NCBI RefSeq assembly: GCF_041080625.1
Contig: NZ_CP163518.1
Coordinates: 5,394,001-5,458,000, forward strand
Length of the DNA: 64,000 bases
DNA from: Streptomyces sp. CG1
GTDB taxonomy: Bacteria; Actinomycetota; Actinomycetes; Streptomycetales; Streptomycetaceae
Direction of reading: 5' to 3'
Positions within the stretch are counted from its first letter, which is position 1. Every line of letters starts with the position of its first letter. A program made the position numbers and the translations under genes. The notes below the pieces were generated by a model. The model was not told where the DNA came from, did no database searches, and saw nothing but the letters and a program-made list of their open reading frames with translations. This document shows, piece after piece, positions 1 to 10,483 of the stretch.

Positions 1-578
1 CGATGGAGCACGCCTTGAAGGGCTACAGCCTGGGCGTGCACAGCCCCCGGGTGGCAGGCCTGGAGGCGGTCGAGCACGGCAGCAGGGCGTTGCGCGCCGG
101 GCGGGCGAGGTGGCTGCTGGCAGGCGCCGCCGAGTCCCCCCTCGACTGGTCGGAACCGGGCAGCGAAGGCAGCGAGGACGGTGCGGTGGCCCTCGTCGTG
201 GAGCCCGCGGCCGCCGTAGCCGCGCGCGGCGGCCGGGCGCACGGACGGGTCCGAGTGCGCAGCTTCCTGCTGCCGCCGCCGCTGGCGGCCACCGGGGACG
301 GGACGGCTGCCCGGCTGCTCGGCGCAGCCCTCCACGGGCTCGGTGTGAGCGGCTCCCGCCCGCCGGTGCGACTGGTGGGCGCGGACGATGTCGTCACCGA
401 AGCCGTCGCGGCAGCCCTGGGCGACGGGGTGACCCGTTACCCGGCCGGAGTCGGTTGTCTGGCGCCGGTGCTCCATGCCACCGAGGCCCTGCTCCGGGGG
501 GACGCAGAGCAGTTGGTCGTCGGCGTCGCCGCCCAGGGCAATGTGTCGGTCGCCCGCGTGACGCCCGTGGCCGGCTGA
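1..578 (+). CDS. Chain length factor (KS-beta)-like ketosynthase, C-terminal part
   Basis: This is the last ~190 residues of a thiolase-fold beta-ketoacyl synthase; the gene starts before the window. In an active KS the second catalytic histidine lies in a GH motif before a glycine/alanine-rich turn. Here that position reads VGCLAPVLHATEAL, without the His, which fits a chain length factor (KS-beta), the non-condensing partner of a type II KS. The GNVSVARV end matches the usual GGxN-type C-terminal strand. Two dehydratases and a ketoreductase follow on the same strand, so it probably belongs to a highly reducing type II PKS. The N-terminal half and the partner KS are outside the window, so KS versus CLF is judged from the C-terminal motif only. 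Confidence 0.7.
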   Translation, partial: MEHALKGYSLGVHSPRVAGLEAVEHGSRALRAGRARWLLAGAAESPLDWSEPGSEGSEDGAVALVVEPAAAVAARGGRAHGRVRVRSFLLPPPLAATGDGTAARLLGAALHGLGVSGSRPPVRLVGADDVVTEAVAAALGDGVTRYPAGVGCLAPVLHATEALLRGDAEQLVVGVAAQGNVSVARVTPVAG

Positions 579-635
579 ATCCCCCAACCCCACCCACCCC
601 CAGAACTCGCTTCCAGAGAGAGGAGTAGCACCACC

Positions 636-1073
636 ATGACCGTGGGTTTCGCCACCCCGCTCCAGCGCACCGTGCAGCCGACGCACTCCGGCCCGGACGG
701 CATCACCGCCCGGATCACCGTGGACGCCGATGAGCAGGTGTTCCGCGGACACTACCCGGGCTTCCCGATCTTCCCCGGGGTCTGCCTCGTCGAGTGCGTC
801 CACCACGCCGCCCACACCCGACCGCCCGCGCCCGGCCGCCCAGTGCTCACCGCCGTGGAGTCGGTGCGCTTCCTCAGCCCCGTCTTCCCCGGCGACGAGG
901 TGAGCGTGGAGCTCACCTGGAAGCTCAAGGCCGGTTCCTGGAAGGCGTATGCGGCGGTGTCCACGGCGCGCGGAAAGAGCGCGCAGATCCGCCTCGCATA
1001 CGAGTTCGAGGCGGCAGGGGCCGAGACGGCCGGGGAAGCGACGAAGTCCGTCGTGCTGGAGGAGACATCATGA
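636..1073 (+). CDS. Hot-dog fold 3-hydroxyacyl-ACP dehydratase (FabZ-like), subunit 1
   Basis: A 145-residue single hot-dog protein. The segment FRGHYPGFPIFPGVCLVE (about residues 37-54) matches the FabZ active-site helix, with the catalytic His in GHYPG and an acidic residue in LVE. It should remove water from 3-hydroxyacyl-ACP to give the enoyl intermediate. A GAGAGGAG ribosome binding site precedes ATG 636. The stop overlaps the start of the next dehydratase (ATGA), so the two are probably made together, perhaps as a heterodimer as in polyene-forming type II PKS systems. A role in aromatic or polyene assembly rather than fatty acid synthesis is inferred from the neighbours. Confidence 0.75.
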   Translation: MTVGFATPLQRTVQPTHSGPDGITARITVDADEQVFRGHYPGFPIFPGVCLVECVHHAAHTRPPAPGRPVLTAVESVRFLSPVFPGDEVSVELTWKLKAGSWKAYAAVSTARGKSAQIRLAYEFEAAGAETAGEATKSVVLEETS

Positions 1074-1585
1074 TCAGCACAACCCAGCTCAAGCAGACAC
1101 TGCCCCACCGCTACCCCATGCTGCTCGTCGACCGCGTCACCGAGATCGACCCGGGCGTCTCCCTCACCGCCGTCAAGGCCGTCACCTGTAACGAGCCCTG
1201 GTACGCCGACGTGGCGGACGACGCCGATCACGCCTACCCGGTCTCCCTCCTCGTCGAGTCCTGGTGCCAGTCCGCAGGGGTCCTCGCGACCTGGCAGCGG
1301 ATCACCGCCGCGGAACGGGAGGGCCTGGTCATGCTCTTCGGCTCGATCAGCGGGATCGAGGTGCACGGCAGGGCCGTGCCCGGAAGCCTGATCGAGCACC
1401 GGGTGCGCCATGTGCGCAGCGTCGGCACAACGCTGATCTTCGAGGGCGAGAGCCTGCTCGACGGCCGGCCGCTGCTGACCGTCGGCTCCATCGTGATCAC
1501 CATGCGTCCGGGCGGCGAACTGGCCGCACCGGAGGACAGCAGCACCGATATCCGTCCGGAACGAGGAGAGTTGACCCGTGCCTGA
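1070..1585 (+). CDS. Hot-dog fold 3-hydroxyacyl-ACP dehydratase (FabZ/FabA-like), subunit 2
   Basis: A 171-residue hot-dog protein starting at ATG 1070 inside the stop of the previous gene. The N-terminus LPHRYPMLLVDRV is a classic FabZ opening. The active-site helix is altered: DHAYPVSLLVESWCQSAG keeps a His and a Glu (VES) but lacks the usual GxPxxPG loop. One intact and one altered dehydratase in tandem suggests a complementary heterodimer, as described for paired dehydratases of highly reducing type II PKSs; this is inference. The gene overlaps the following ketoreductase by 8 bp. Confidence 0.72.
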   Translation: MISTTQLKQTLPHRYPMLLVDRVTEIDPGVSLTAVKAVTCNEPWYADVADDADHAYPVSLLVESWCQSAGVLATWQRITAAEREGLVMLFGSISGIEVHGRAVPGSLIEHRVRHVRSVGTTLIFEGESLLDGRPLLTVGSIVITMRPGGELAAPEDSSTDIRPERGELTRA

Positions 1586-2336
1586 GAAGAATGAGACCCC
1601 GACCGCCAAGGTGGCCCTGGTCACCGGAGGCTCCCGTGGCATCGGCCGCGCCTGTGTGCTGCGCCTGGCCCGGGAGGGCTACGACGTGGCCTTCTGCTAC
1701 GCGTCGCAGGCCGAGGCCGCCGAGCTGGTCCGCAAGGAGGCAGCCGGGTACGGCACCCGGATCCTCCCCCTGCAGGCCGATGTCGCCTCTGCCGACTCCG
1801 TGCGCGCCATGGTCAAGCAGGTGGGCGAGGAACTCGGGCCCATCGACGCGCTGGTCACCTCGGCCGGAATCACCCGGGACAACCCGCTGCTCCTGATGAC
1901 CGACGAGCAGTGGCAGCAGACGCTCGACGTCAACCTCACCGGCACCTACAACGTGTGCCGCGCGGTCGTCTTCGACATGCTCAAGCGCCGTTCCGGCAGC
2001 ATCGTCACCCTCTCCTCGGTCGCCGGGGTGCACGGCACCCCGACCCAGAGCAACTACTCCTCCACCAAGGCCGGGATCATCGGCTTCACCAAGTCGATGG
2101 CGAAGGAGGTGGGCAAGTACGGGATTCGCGTGAACGCGGTCGCGCCCGGCTTCATCGAGACCGACATGGTCGCGGACCTCGATCCGGACCACATGGCCAG
2201 GATGGTCGACCGGGTGCCGCTGGGCCGGGTGGGCACGGCCGGCGAGGTGGCCGAGCTGGTCGCCTTCCTGGCCTCCGACAAGGCCGCGTACATCACCGGG
2301 TCCGTCGTGCAGATCGACGGTGGCATTGTCGTCTAG
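1578..2336 (+). CDS. fabG: 3-oxoacyl-ACP reductase (FabG-type SDR)
   Basis: A 252-residue classical short-chain dehydrogenase that reduces 3-oxoacyl-ACP with NADPH. Visible features: the Rossmann glycine motif TGGSRGIG (residues 16-23), NAG-like SAG at 95-97, catalytic Ser146/147, Tyr160 and Lys164 in YSSTKAG, and the C-terminal PLGRVGTAGEVAELVAFL and ITG...IDGG segments typical of FabG. The GTG start at 1578 overlaps the upstream dehydratase, so ketoreduction and dehydration are co-translated. With the CLF and two dehydratases this completes a beta-keto processing set. A second FabG elsewhere presumably serves primary metabolism. Confidence 0.88.
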   Translation: MPEKNETPTAKVALVTGGSRGIGRACVLRLAREGYDVAFCYASQAEAAELVRKEAAGYGTRILPLQADVASADSVRAMVKQVGEELGPIDALVTSAGITRDNPLLLMTDEQWQQTLDVNLTGTYNVCRAVVFDMLKRRSGSIVTLSSVAGVHGTPTQSNYSSTKAGIIGFTKSMAKEVGKYGIRVNAVAPGFIETDMVADLDPDHMARMVDRVPLGRVGTAGEVAELVAFLASDKAAYITGSVVQIDGGIVV

Positions 2337-2405
2337 CCGACGCGCACCGTACGCACACGGCCCAGCCGCCGCCTCCGCACGCGTTCCCGCAAGAGCCGAG
2401 AGAAG

Positions 2406-2840
2406 ATGACGGACATGATTCAAAACCTGTTGGCGGTGGTCCTGACGGCCGGTCTGGTGGCAGTCGGCGTCCTTCACTTCATCTGGGCGGTCACTCCGTG
2501 GCCGTTCAAGGACAAGGTGGCCTTCACCAAGGCGCTGCTCGGCAACGCGAGCGGCACGATGCCGCCGCCGGCCCTTTCCGCCCTGGTGGCCGTGGCTCTG
2601 CTCGGGGGCGGCGTCGTCACCCTCATGACCGTGGGAACGATCCCGTCGGTCGGACCCGACTGGCTCTGTGTCGCGGGGAGTTACGGATTGACGTTGGTGA
2701 TGCTCGGCCGCGGCATCGGCGGTTACTTCCTGAACTCCGGTGCCGCGAGCGAGTTCCAGAGGCTCAATTCGAAGGTGTACTCGCCGCTGTGCATCGCGCT
2801 CGGCCTCATGAGCGTGGCCGTCGCGATCTCGGCGACGTGA
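2406..2840 (+). CDS. DUF3995-like small integral membrane protein
   Basis: A 144-residue protein with about four hydrophobic segments (roughly residues 8-28, 54-75, 84-104, 122-142). The FIWAVTPWPF segment, the loop with a conserved FTKALLG region and the GRGIGGYF motif resemble DUF3995 proteins. No enzymatic motif is visible. It follows the ketoreductase by 69 bp on the same strand and may be co-transcribed; a link to export or membrane maintenance of the product is only a guess. Confidence 0.6.
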   Translation: MTDMIQNLLAVVLTAGLVAVGVLHFIWAVTPWPFKDKVAFTKALLGNASGTMPPPALSALVAVALLGGGVVTLMTVGTIPSVGPDWLCVAGSYGLTLVMLGRGIGGYFLNSGAASEFQRLNSKVYSPLCIALGLMSVAVAISAT

Positions 2841-2941
2841 GACCACCCACCCTGGCGCCCCCCTCCGGTCCGCACGATGCCGCGGGACATCCCATTGCAA
2901 GGTAGGCAAGGAAGGCAAGGAAGGCGAGGGAAGGTGACGCC

Positions 2942-3445
2942 ATGGCAGTGAAGTCGTTGACGGCGACGCCGGCGCGCACCGGTCTGACCGGAGATGATCT
3001 GCATCGCTACTTCGACGCACTCGCCAGAGCGGTCGACCGCGCCGTACCGACCGTCCCCCGGACCGACAGCCCACGGGCCCTCCTCGCCCGCGAGCGCCTG
3101 AGGGCTGCCGTCTGGATCCATCAGGTCTACCGGAACCCGCTGTCCTCGGCGGTGTTCGAAGGCTCGACGGGCCGCGTGGCGCGCGAGGCCAGGTGCGCGC
3201 AGAGCGCTGCCCTCGCCCGCCGCCTGGCCGGCCTCACCTCGCCCGCGTCCGCCCCGCCCATGGCGGTGCGCGCGATCGCCGCGACGGCCGCGCTGTGGGC
3301 GGTGACCGAGGACGCGGTCACCCGCTGTCCACGGCCTCCGCGCGAGCAGGTCGTCACGGACGCCTGGGGGGTCATGCAGGCGTCGCTGTCCCCCGGGCGC
3401 GCCACCAGCCCGCTGCCTTTCATCCGCGCCACAGGCGCGTGGTGA
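2942..3445 (+). CDS. Hypothetical protein
   Basis: A 167-residue, Arg/Ala-rich, probably soluble and helical protein. I recognise no family. The ATG at 2942 is preceded by a purine-rich tract (aagg/gagg units at about 2900-2936, including GGGAAGG close to the start) that would serve as ribosome binding site. It lies at the 3' end of the forward gene set and converges on a LuxR-type regulator. Coding character is supported by GC-rich third positions; function unknown. Confidence 0.5.
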   Translation: MAVKSLTATPARTGLTGDDLHRYFDALARAVDRAVPTVPRTDSPRALLARERLRAAVWIHQVYRNPLSSAVFEGSTGRVAREARCAQSAALARRLAGLTSPASAPPMAVRAIAATAALWAVTEDAVTRCPRPPREQVVTDAWGVMQASLSPGRATSPLPFIRATGAW

Positions 3446-3502
3446 GCGTGTCTTCGCCCGGGCACGACGGCCGCCGGGCGAGGACACGCTCCCGATGCAC
3501 TG

Positions 3503-4330
3503 CTAGTCGACGGCCACCCCGGCGTCCAGGAGGCCGAGTTGGACGGCGCGGGCGCCCGCCTGGAACCGTGAACCGGCGCCGAGCTCCTGCATGATCCCCG
3601 CGACATGGCGTCGATAGGTACGCACCGACAGGCCCAGGGACTGCGAGGCGGCCTCGTCGGTACTGCCGGAGACGAGACAGCGCAGGACCTGCTGGGCCGC
3701 CTGGTTACGGCCGCGTACGGAGACCCGCCGGTAGTAGCCGGCCGGGGTGGCCTTGGACCACGCGCAGGTGTACAGCGTCTCCAGGGCCCGCAGCACGCCC
3801 GGGACGCGGATGGCCATCGACTGCCGCCCAGCACTGCCGAACGTGACGTTGAGCAGGGCGACTCCCTCGTCCACGATGACCATCCCCTGGTGGCGATGGG
3901 CGGAAATACGGATGTCCAACTCGCCCTGGCACTGGCTGAGATGACGCCGGACATGGGGGTCGTCGAGGATGCCGGGGCCGCCCAGGACCCGTACGGCTAC
4001 GCCTGCCGCAGAGATCGGTCGCAGCCGATCGATCAGCGCGGTCAGGCCGGCATCGGCAGCGGGACCGGAGGCCGGACCGGCGGCGCCACGATAGGGCAGC
4101 GCCAGCGAGACCGACTTGCGCGCGGTGGAGACGAGCTGCCTCGCGCTGGCCAGAATCCTCTCGTCGCTGGGGTCCGACAGCAGGGAGATTCCGCCGTCGA
4201 CCGTGCCTTTGGTGTTCCGGGCCTTGGACACCGCTTCCTCCACCAGGACCTGCATCCGCAGCAGCGCCTGCTCCAGATCGCTTCCTGCGGGTGCGGTGCC
4301 AGGGTTTGGCTGGAGTCCGGAAATCTTCAT
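3503..4330 (-). CDS. LuxR-type (PLD/TrmB-like) transcriptional regulator, paralogue 1
   Basis: A 275-residue regulator starting at ATG 4330, with a GGGGAG ribosome binding site just upstream; an upstream in-frame start is less likely. The N-terminal helix (DLEQALLRMQVLVEEAV) and the central alpha/beta domain resemble the phospholipase-D/TrmB-like sensor portion of Streptomyces regulators. The C-terminus has the LuxR-type helix-turn-helix: TDEAASQSLGLSVRTYRRHV followed by GAGSRFQAGARAVQLGLL. Two more regulators of the same architecture lie at 8.1-9.7 kb, so three paralogues bracket the malonyl-supply genes. It probably controls the metabolite genes; the signal is unknown. Confidence 0.8.
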   Translation of the reverse strand: MKISGLQPNPGTAPAGSDLEQALLRMQVLVEEAVSKARNTKGTVDGGISLLSDPSDERILASARQLVSTARKSVSLALPYRGAAGPASGPAADAGLTALIDRLRPISAAGVAVRVLGGPGILDDPHVRRHLSQCQGELDIRISAHRHQGMVIVDEGVALLNVTFGSAGRQSMAIRVPGVLRALETLYTCAWSKATPAGYYRRVSVRGRNQAAQQVLRCLVSGSTDEAASQSLGLSVRTYRRHVAGIMQELGAGSRFQAGARAVQLGLLDAGVAVD

Positions 4331-4623
4331 GTTCTCCCCGTTTTCTGATCTCTCACGTCGTGCCGGGACGGGAGGTAACCAGGGCGCATCCGGACGTTGG
4401 ATCACGGCATGCGGAGCACCGCGCGTACACCCCCGTACGCGGCATGAGACGCCGGTGCGCAGTGATCACCAGCGGTTCGATCAAGCTATGTTCGAGTCCG
4501 GGGCAAGCGCAACGCTATGGGGCACAAGGTGCCGCGGGGGACACGACGGCACCTTGTGGACCCTGTCTGCTGGCAGGTTTGTGACGTGCCGGAACCGGTG
4601 ACCTGCCTGTCGGCACAGCGGAT

Positions 4624-5121
4624 TCAGGAGGAGGACCGGGCTCGCAGGCGCCGCAGAAAGCGTACGTAGGCGCTCCTTCGGGCGGGGCTCACGACGGAGC
4701 CGGTCAAGGCGTGTTCGGCGCGGTCCAGGCAGTCCTCCAGGACGGCGTCGTGCAGCCACCGGATCATCAGCGGCCACGTCAGCCGGGCCGAGCCGCGAAG
4801 CCGCATGGCCACGGTGTGCCTCAGCACCGCGCGGTCGTCGTCGGCTGGTTGCACGGCGAACTCATGGAATCCGTGGAAGCCCCGCGGCTCCCTGAAGGCG
4901 AATCGGACCCACTGTCCCGGCGCGTACCCGACGACCGTGTAGCGGACCACGGGGCCGTGCCCGCCGCTGGAGCCGACGGTGAGCCCGCGGTCCAGCTCCA
5001 TCGGCGGCCACTGCTCCACCGGCCAGAGCCGGTCGTCGGCGCCGGCGAGGGTGTCGATCAGTTCGCCTACCGCCTCGGGCCTCGCCGACAGCAGACGTTC
5101 GTGGACGTTGAGTACGGCCAT
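4624..5121 (-). CDS. SRPBCC (START-like) family protein
   Basis: A 165-residue protein of the helix-grip type: an N-terminal strand (VLNVHERLLSARPEAVGELI), a helix, alternating strands (VVRYTVVGYAPGQWVRFAF; FHEFAVQPADDDRAVLRHTV) and a long C-terminal helix. ATG 5121 has a GAGGTGG ribosome binding site. In polyketide clusters such proteins are cyclases/aromatases or carriers of hydrophobic intermediates, but general SRPBCC proteins are also common. It ends a probable minus-strand operon running from the acyltransferase (7.9 kb) through the carboxylase genes. Cyclase activity cannot be claimed. Confidence 0.55.
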   Translation of the reverse strand: MAVLNVHERLLSARPEAVGELIDTLAGADDRLWPVEQWPPMELDRGLTVGSSGGHGPVVRYTVVGYAPGQWVRFAFREPRGFHGFHEFAVQPADDDRAVLRHTVAMRLRGSARLTWPLMIRWLHDAVLEDCLDRAEHALTGSVVSPARRSAYVRFLRRLRARSSS

Positions 5122-5225
5122 GGCAGCCACCTCGTTTCAGAGAGTTCTCCATGCCTCTTGGAGGGCTGCCTCGGGTACGTAGCCCGGTCCCCGAGCGCGG
5201 CTCGCCTCCAGGGGCTCTGGCGGGT

Positions 5226-5438
5226 TCAGCGCCGGGCGGACCAGGAGACGGGTGAGCAGCCGGCCGGGCGGTCCCATGGCGCGCCGGCCGGTAGTGGCCC
5301 GGATTCCGGGTTCCCGCCGGCCCTCAAGAGGGTGGTGAGGACGACCGTGAGCACGGCCAGCTCCTCGGCGGTGGGTACGCCCCTGACGACCTTCCACAGG
5401 GTGGCCCCGAGCGGTCCTTCGAACGGTGGTTCCGACAT
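5226..5438 (-). CDS. Acyl-CoA carboxylase epsilon subunit-like protein
   Basis: A 70-residue protein beginning at ATG 5438, only 11 bp after the carboxyltransferase gene. The core LWKVVRGVPTAEELAVLTVVL matches the short actinobacterial AccE/PccE epsilon subunits, which bind and stimulate the beta subunit, and such genes usually sit directly downstream of the beta gene as here. The C-terminal third is poorly conserved, as usual in this family. Confidence 0.7.
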   Translation of the reverse strand: MSEPPFEGPLGATLWKVVRGVPTAEELAVLTVVLTTLLRAGGNPESGPLPAGAPWDRPAGCSPVSWSARR

Positions 5439-5449
5439 CGCGGGGATCC

Positions 5450-6997
<1,548 letters not shown>

Positions 6998-7016
6998 GCT
7001 CCACTTCCTTTCTCGG

Positions 7017-7946
7017 TCACATGCTTCCCGGCGCGTCCGGGCTGTCCACGGATGCCACCTCGGTCTCGGGGGTGATCCGGCGGATCATTCCGGTGAGCGT
7101 GCGGCCGGGGCCGAGCTCGACCAGGCGGCGGCAGCCGAGTCGGCCGGTGAGGGTGCGCACCGATTTCTCCCACTGCACCGGCGAGGTGAGCTGGCGGGTG
7201 GCGAGGCCGGGCCACTCGCTGCCGGCGGCATGCGGCTCGCCATCGACATTGGCGACGACGGGCAGGTGCGCGGGAGCGAACACGGTCGTGTTCAGCGCAT
7301 GCCCCAGGGCCTCGGCCGCGGGGGCCATGTACGGGCTGTGGAAGGCACCGCCGACCTGAAGCCGGATTGCCTTGGCGCCGATGGACGGTGCCTGATCAGC
7401 GGCCAGTTCGATGGCCTCGGCGGAGCCCGAGAGCACGGTCTGCCCCGGCGCGTTGACATTGGCGACCCATATCTCGGCACCGTCGCTCCGCAGAAGGCGC
7501 ACCAGTTCCTCGACGTCGTTCAAGGGCGCCGCCACCAGGACGCCCATGGTGCCGGCGCGTGCCCGTGCGGCGTCACGCATGGCCCGGCCGCGGACGGCGA
7601 CGAGCCTGGCCGCAGCTTCCACGGTGAGCGCGCCGGCCGCTGCGAGTGCCGTGTACTCGCCGAGGCTGTGTCCCGCGCAGGCGATGACCGCGCCGTCGAG
7701 CACGCCGGTGCGCACCGCCTCGGCGTGGGCGATGACGCCCACGGAGAACACGGAAAGCTGCGCTAGGTCGGTGCGGAGCAACTGCTCGGCGGGAGTGTGC
7801 AGAAGCAGTCGGGAAACGTCTTCTCCGGTGGCTTCGGAAATGGTCTCCGTGAGTTTCCAGGACGGAGATTCCCGCCAGATCTCACCCATTCCCGCTTTCT
7901 GTGTTCCCTGTCCTGGAAACACCAGGCCGATGGGTATCCGTTTCAT
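7017..7946 (-). CDS. fabD: Malonyl-CoA:ACP acyltransferase (FabD-like)
   Basis: A 309-residue acyltransferase starting at ATG 7946 with a strong GGAAGGCGG ribosome binding site. FabD signatures: FPGQGTQ (residues 10-16), the nucleophile Ser94 in GHSLGEY, the substrate-binding Arg in VRGRAM, and the catalytic His203 in GAFHSPYM. It loads malonyl units onto the acyl carrier protein. The stop lies 19 bp before the carboxyltransferase start, so both are likely on one transcript linking malonyl-CoA formation to ACP loading. Confidence 0.9.
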   Translation of the reverse strand: MKRIPIGLVFPGQGTQKAGMGEIWRESPSWKLTETISEATGEDVSRLLLHTPAEQLLRTDLAQLSVFSVGVIAHAEAVRTGVLDGAVIACAGHSLGEYTALAAAGALTVEAAARLVAVRGRAMRDAARARAGTMGVLVAAPLNDVEELVRLLRSDGAEIWVANVNAPGQTVLSGSAEAIELAADQAPSIGAKAIRLQVGGAFHSPYMAPAAEALGHALNTTVFAPAHLPVVANVDGEPHAAGSEWPGLATRQLTSPVQWEKSVRTLTGRLGCRRLVELGPGRTLTGMIRRITPETEVASVDSPDAPGSM

Positions 7947-8120
7947 GGTTCCGCCTTCCTGGGGCGTCTTCACCAGAACACACGGGGGCACCGTCGGGGG
8001 CGTATGCCACCGGGAAGCGGTCCCGGCAGCCGTGCCGGAGCGCTTTCCACGCGCTCCATCCAACTGCCGGTGCCCACCGTGTGCAACGCGGGTTTCAGGA
8101 AGCTGCCAGCGGGATTTCCA

Positions 8121-8894
8121 CTAACGCATTCTGCCGTCGGTTCCGAGAGCCTGCGGCGGCAGCAGACCGAGCTCGGCGGCGCGAACCCCGGCCTGGAAAC
8201 GGGAGTTGGCACCGAGCAGCGTCATGATGTCGGCCACATGACGCCGATAGGTGCGTACCGACACGGTGAGTTCGCGGGCGGCGACCTCGTCGGTGACGCC
8301 GGCGCGCAGTGCGCCCAGTATCTGCCGGGCCAGAGTGGCCCGTTCGGGGCTCTCGAAGACCATCCGTTCGCCGGCGGGCACAGCCTGGCCCCACATCGTC
8401 TCGAAGAGGGTGTGCAGGATGTGCAGGACCTCCGGCGCCCGGATGATCGAGGCGCGCTGGCCGGCCGAGGAGTCGGCCACCACCAGGGCGCGGCTGTGGT
8501 CCACGAGCAGCGCCTGGAGGGGCGGCACCGGGGCCACCCGGATCGCCACCGGTCGTACCCTGACGAACTGTTCGCGTACGAACGCCTCGTCCAGGAGCAC
8601 GGGCACGGTGAGCAGCCGCACCGACACCAGCTCGGCCGCGTCGTAGATCAGCTCCTTTTCCTCTCCGGTGGGGCCGCCCGGGCCGATCATCCGGGAGTGC
8701 ACGATGTCGATGGAGCGGGCGGCCCCGCCGATGAGGCGGCCCGCGGCATCGAGCACGGCTTCGTAGCCACCGTCGACCGCGGTGATCAACTGCTCCTGGA
8801 CGCTGCGGGCGCGGTGCAGCTCGACCGTCGACTCGATCAGCGTGCGCACCTTCAGCAGGGCCTGCTCCAGGTCGTCGTCCGGCCTACCGCCCAC
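8121..8894 (-). CDS. LuxR-type (PLD/TrmB-like) transcriptional regulator, paralogue 2
   Basis: A 257-residue regulator with GTG start at 8894, overlapping the stop of paralogue 3 by 11 bp, so the two are translationally coupled. It begins with the DLEQALLKVRTLIESTVELH helix. A variable alpha/beta sensor domain follows, then a C-terminal HTH: TDEVAARELTVSVRTYRRHV and GANSRFQAGVRAAELGLL, nearly the same recognition helix as paralogue 1. The nearly identical DNA-reading helices with divergent sensor domains suggest shared or overlapping operators with different inputs. Confidence 0.8.
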   Translation of the reverse strand: MGGRPDDDLEQALLKVRTLIESTVELHRARSVQEQLITAVDGGYEAVLDAAGRLIGGAARSIDIVHSRMIGPGGPTGEEKELIYDAAELVSVRLLTVPVLLDEAFVREQFVRVRPVAIRVAPVPPLQALLVDHSRALVVADSSAGQRASIIRAPEVLHILHTLFETMWGQAVPAGERMVFESPERATLARQILGALRAGVTDEVAARELTVSVRTYRRHVADIMTLLGANSRFQAGVRAAELGLLPPQALGTDGRMR

Positions 8895-9738
8895 GCCTCA
8901 CCGCACCCTTTCCCGCACCGGGTTCCGGCCCCGGCGACATCGGCAGAAGTCCGAGTTCCACCGCGCGTACGCCCGCCTGGAAGCGTGAGTCCACTTCGAA
9001 CTCATGGAGAAATTCGGCGACGTAGCGCCGGTAGGTGCGCAGGGAGATGCCGAGTTCACAGGCCGCCACCTTGTCCGTCTTGCCCTCACTCAGCCGCACG
9101 AGGATCTTCCTGGCCAGGTCGGTGCGGAGCCGTTTGTGCACCTGGAGGAGGTCCTCCAGTCTGCGCCCCCGGGACCAGGCGCCCGCGAAGAGGAGTTCCA
9201 CGGCGCGTACCGCGGCTCTGTCGTTCACCAGGGTGGTGTGATCGGTGGTCTGCTCGGCGGGTCGCACCAGCGTGGAGATGCCGTCGACCACCAGGCACTC
9301 GCACAGGTCCTGCTCGGCCACCCGCACTTCCAGCCGGACGCCGGGGGGCGGATCCGGCGGTGCCGACAGGGAGTTCACGGTCTCGGTGGCGCACAGCACG
9401 CGGACGGTGACGCCGGCCGGGATGCCGGGCAGCAGGCGCAGGGCGGCCTTGGCGAACTCGCCGCTGCCGGTCAGGGTGACGCACATGGTGTGGCGGGCGC
9501 GGCTGATGAGCGCTTCCAGGCTCTCGCCGACCGGAGCCGCATGGGTGCGGGCAAGTGAAGAAGGGCTGCCTGTGCGGCGGTGCAGGGCGACTGTGGACTC
9601 GATCAACGCGTGGGCGCGGAGGAGCTCCTGCTCGAAACGTTCGGCGTGGTCGTAGTCGTACTCGTCCGGATCCCCCGGACTCTTCTCCTCGATGCTCTTT
9701 GCCACGTCCACAGTCGGTGGTTCTTCTGCAGCACCCAC
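8884..9738 (-). CDS. LuxR-type (PLD/TrmB-like) transcriptional regulator, paralogue 3
   Basis: A 284-residue regulator. I place the start at GTG 9738 because GGAGGGGG lies 9 bp upstream; longer frames exist but lack such a site. The architecture matches the other two: an ExELLRAHALIESTVALH helix, a central alpha/beta domain, and a C-terminal HTH with TDKVAACELGISLRTYRRYV and SRFQAGVRAVELGLL. First gene of a two-regulator operon facing the A-T-TE biosynthetic gene across a 745-bp spacer. Confidence 0.78.
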   Translation of the reverse strand: MGAAEEPPTVDVAKSIEEKSPGDPDEYDYDHAERFEQELLRAHALIESTVALHRRTGSPSSLARTHAAPVGESLEALISRARHTMCVTLTGSGEFAKAALRLLPGIPAGVTVRVLCATETVNSLSAPPDPPPGVRLEVRVAEQDLCECLVVDGISTLVRPAEQTTDHTTLVNDRAAVRAVELLFAGAWSRGRRLEDLLQVHKRLRTDLARKILVRLSEGKTDKVAACELGISLRTYRRYVAEFLHEFEVDSRFQAGVRAVELGLLPMSPGPEPGAGKGAVRRGR

Positions 9739-10483
9739 TACTGACGTCCCCCTCCGGCTAGCAGGCTTTTGTGCGTTCGCGCACCCGCCCGTCACCGATT
9801 CCTCACGCCGCTTGGTCATCCGCCATTTGCATGACGAGCGGCAGGGAGCGGTTGATACACGCCCAGAAAGCACTTACTGAACGGAGCGTACAGCGGACGG
9901 CGAATCGGAATCGAGATTACGTGCAGGCGCGAGATTCAGTCAAAGAGTTCACTGATGGTTGCTGAAGGCACCTTCTCCGTGTAGAGCTCGGGAGTGTGCC
10001 GTGGTGGTCTATATAGGATGAAAACGCAACCACTCACCCTTTCATAAAGCTGCCAACCGTGCCGTACGCAGTCCGGACTCCACTCCATCGTGGCAGCTAC
10101 GTGCCGATCCGTGCGCGAGCTCTGTACGTGACTCGTACCACACGGTAAGCACTGTGATTTAGAAGTGAACCATCTCCGGGGTCGGCGAGTCGGCCATTAC
10201 GGCATCTCCGCCGTGCCGGGCGTCGGTATGTCAGCAAGCTGCATCCGGACAATCAAGACGGGTCGCGGAATTCCGCTTGCTGCACCCCGCGTGCGCCATT
10301 CACCGCATTTCCGTGACGCACGGTGATATGCCTGTCCGGACCATGACAGCGGCTCGCTCTGGGCATATGGATGACGCTACGGTCATCGGCGAACGCATAT
10401 TTCCCGCGTACCGCGAACTTGGTTTCTGTATTCCCACTTCAGGCCTTCAATTTCCCCTTTAGGTCTTGACTCCGGAGTAATAC
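9739..10483. other. Divergent intergenic region between regulator pair and A-T-TE gene
   Basis: 745 bp without a convincing gene; short frames here have no family resemblance. It must hold divergent promoters for the regulator pair and the adenylation gene. It is more AT-rich than its flanks. One small inverted repeat, GTACG-N5-CGTAC at 10124-10138, could be an operator. A ribosome binding site (CCGGAG, 10472-10477) serves GTG 10484. Confidence 0.5.

Noticed and set aside
1497..3074. Long reverse reading frame of about 525 codons
   Set aside because: It is antisense to the FabG gene and neighbours, with no family resemblance.
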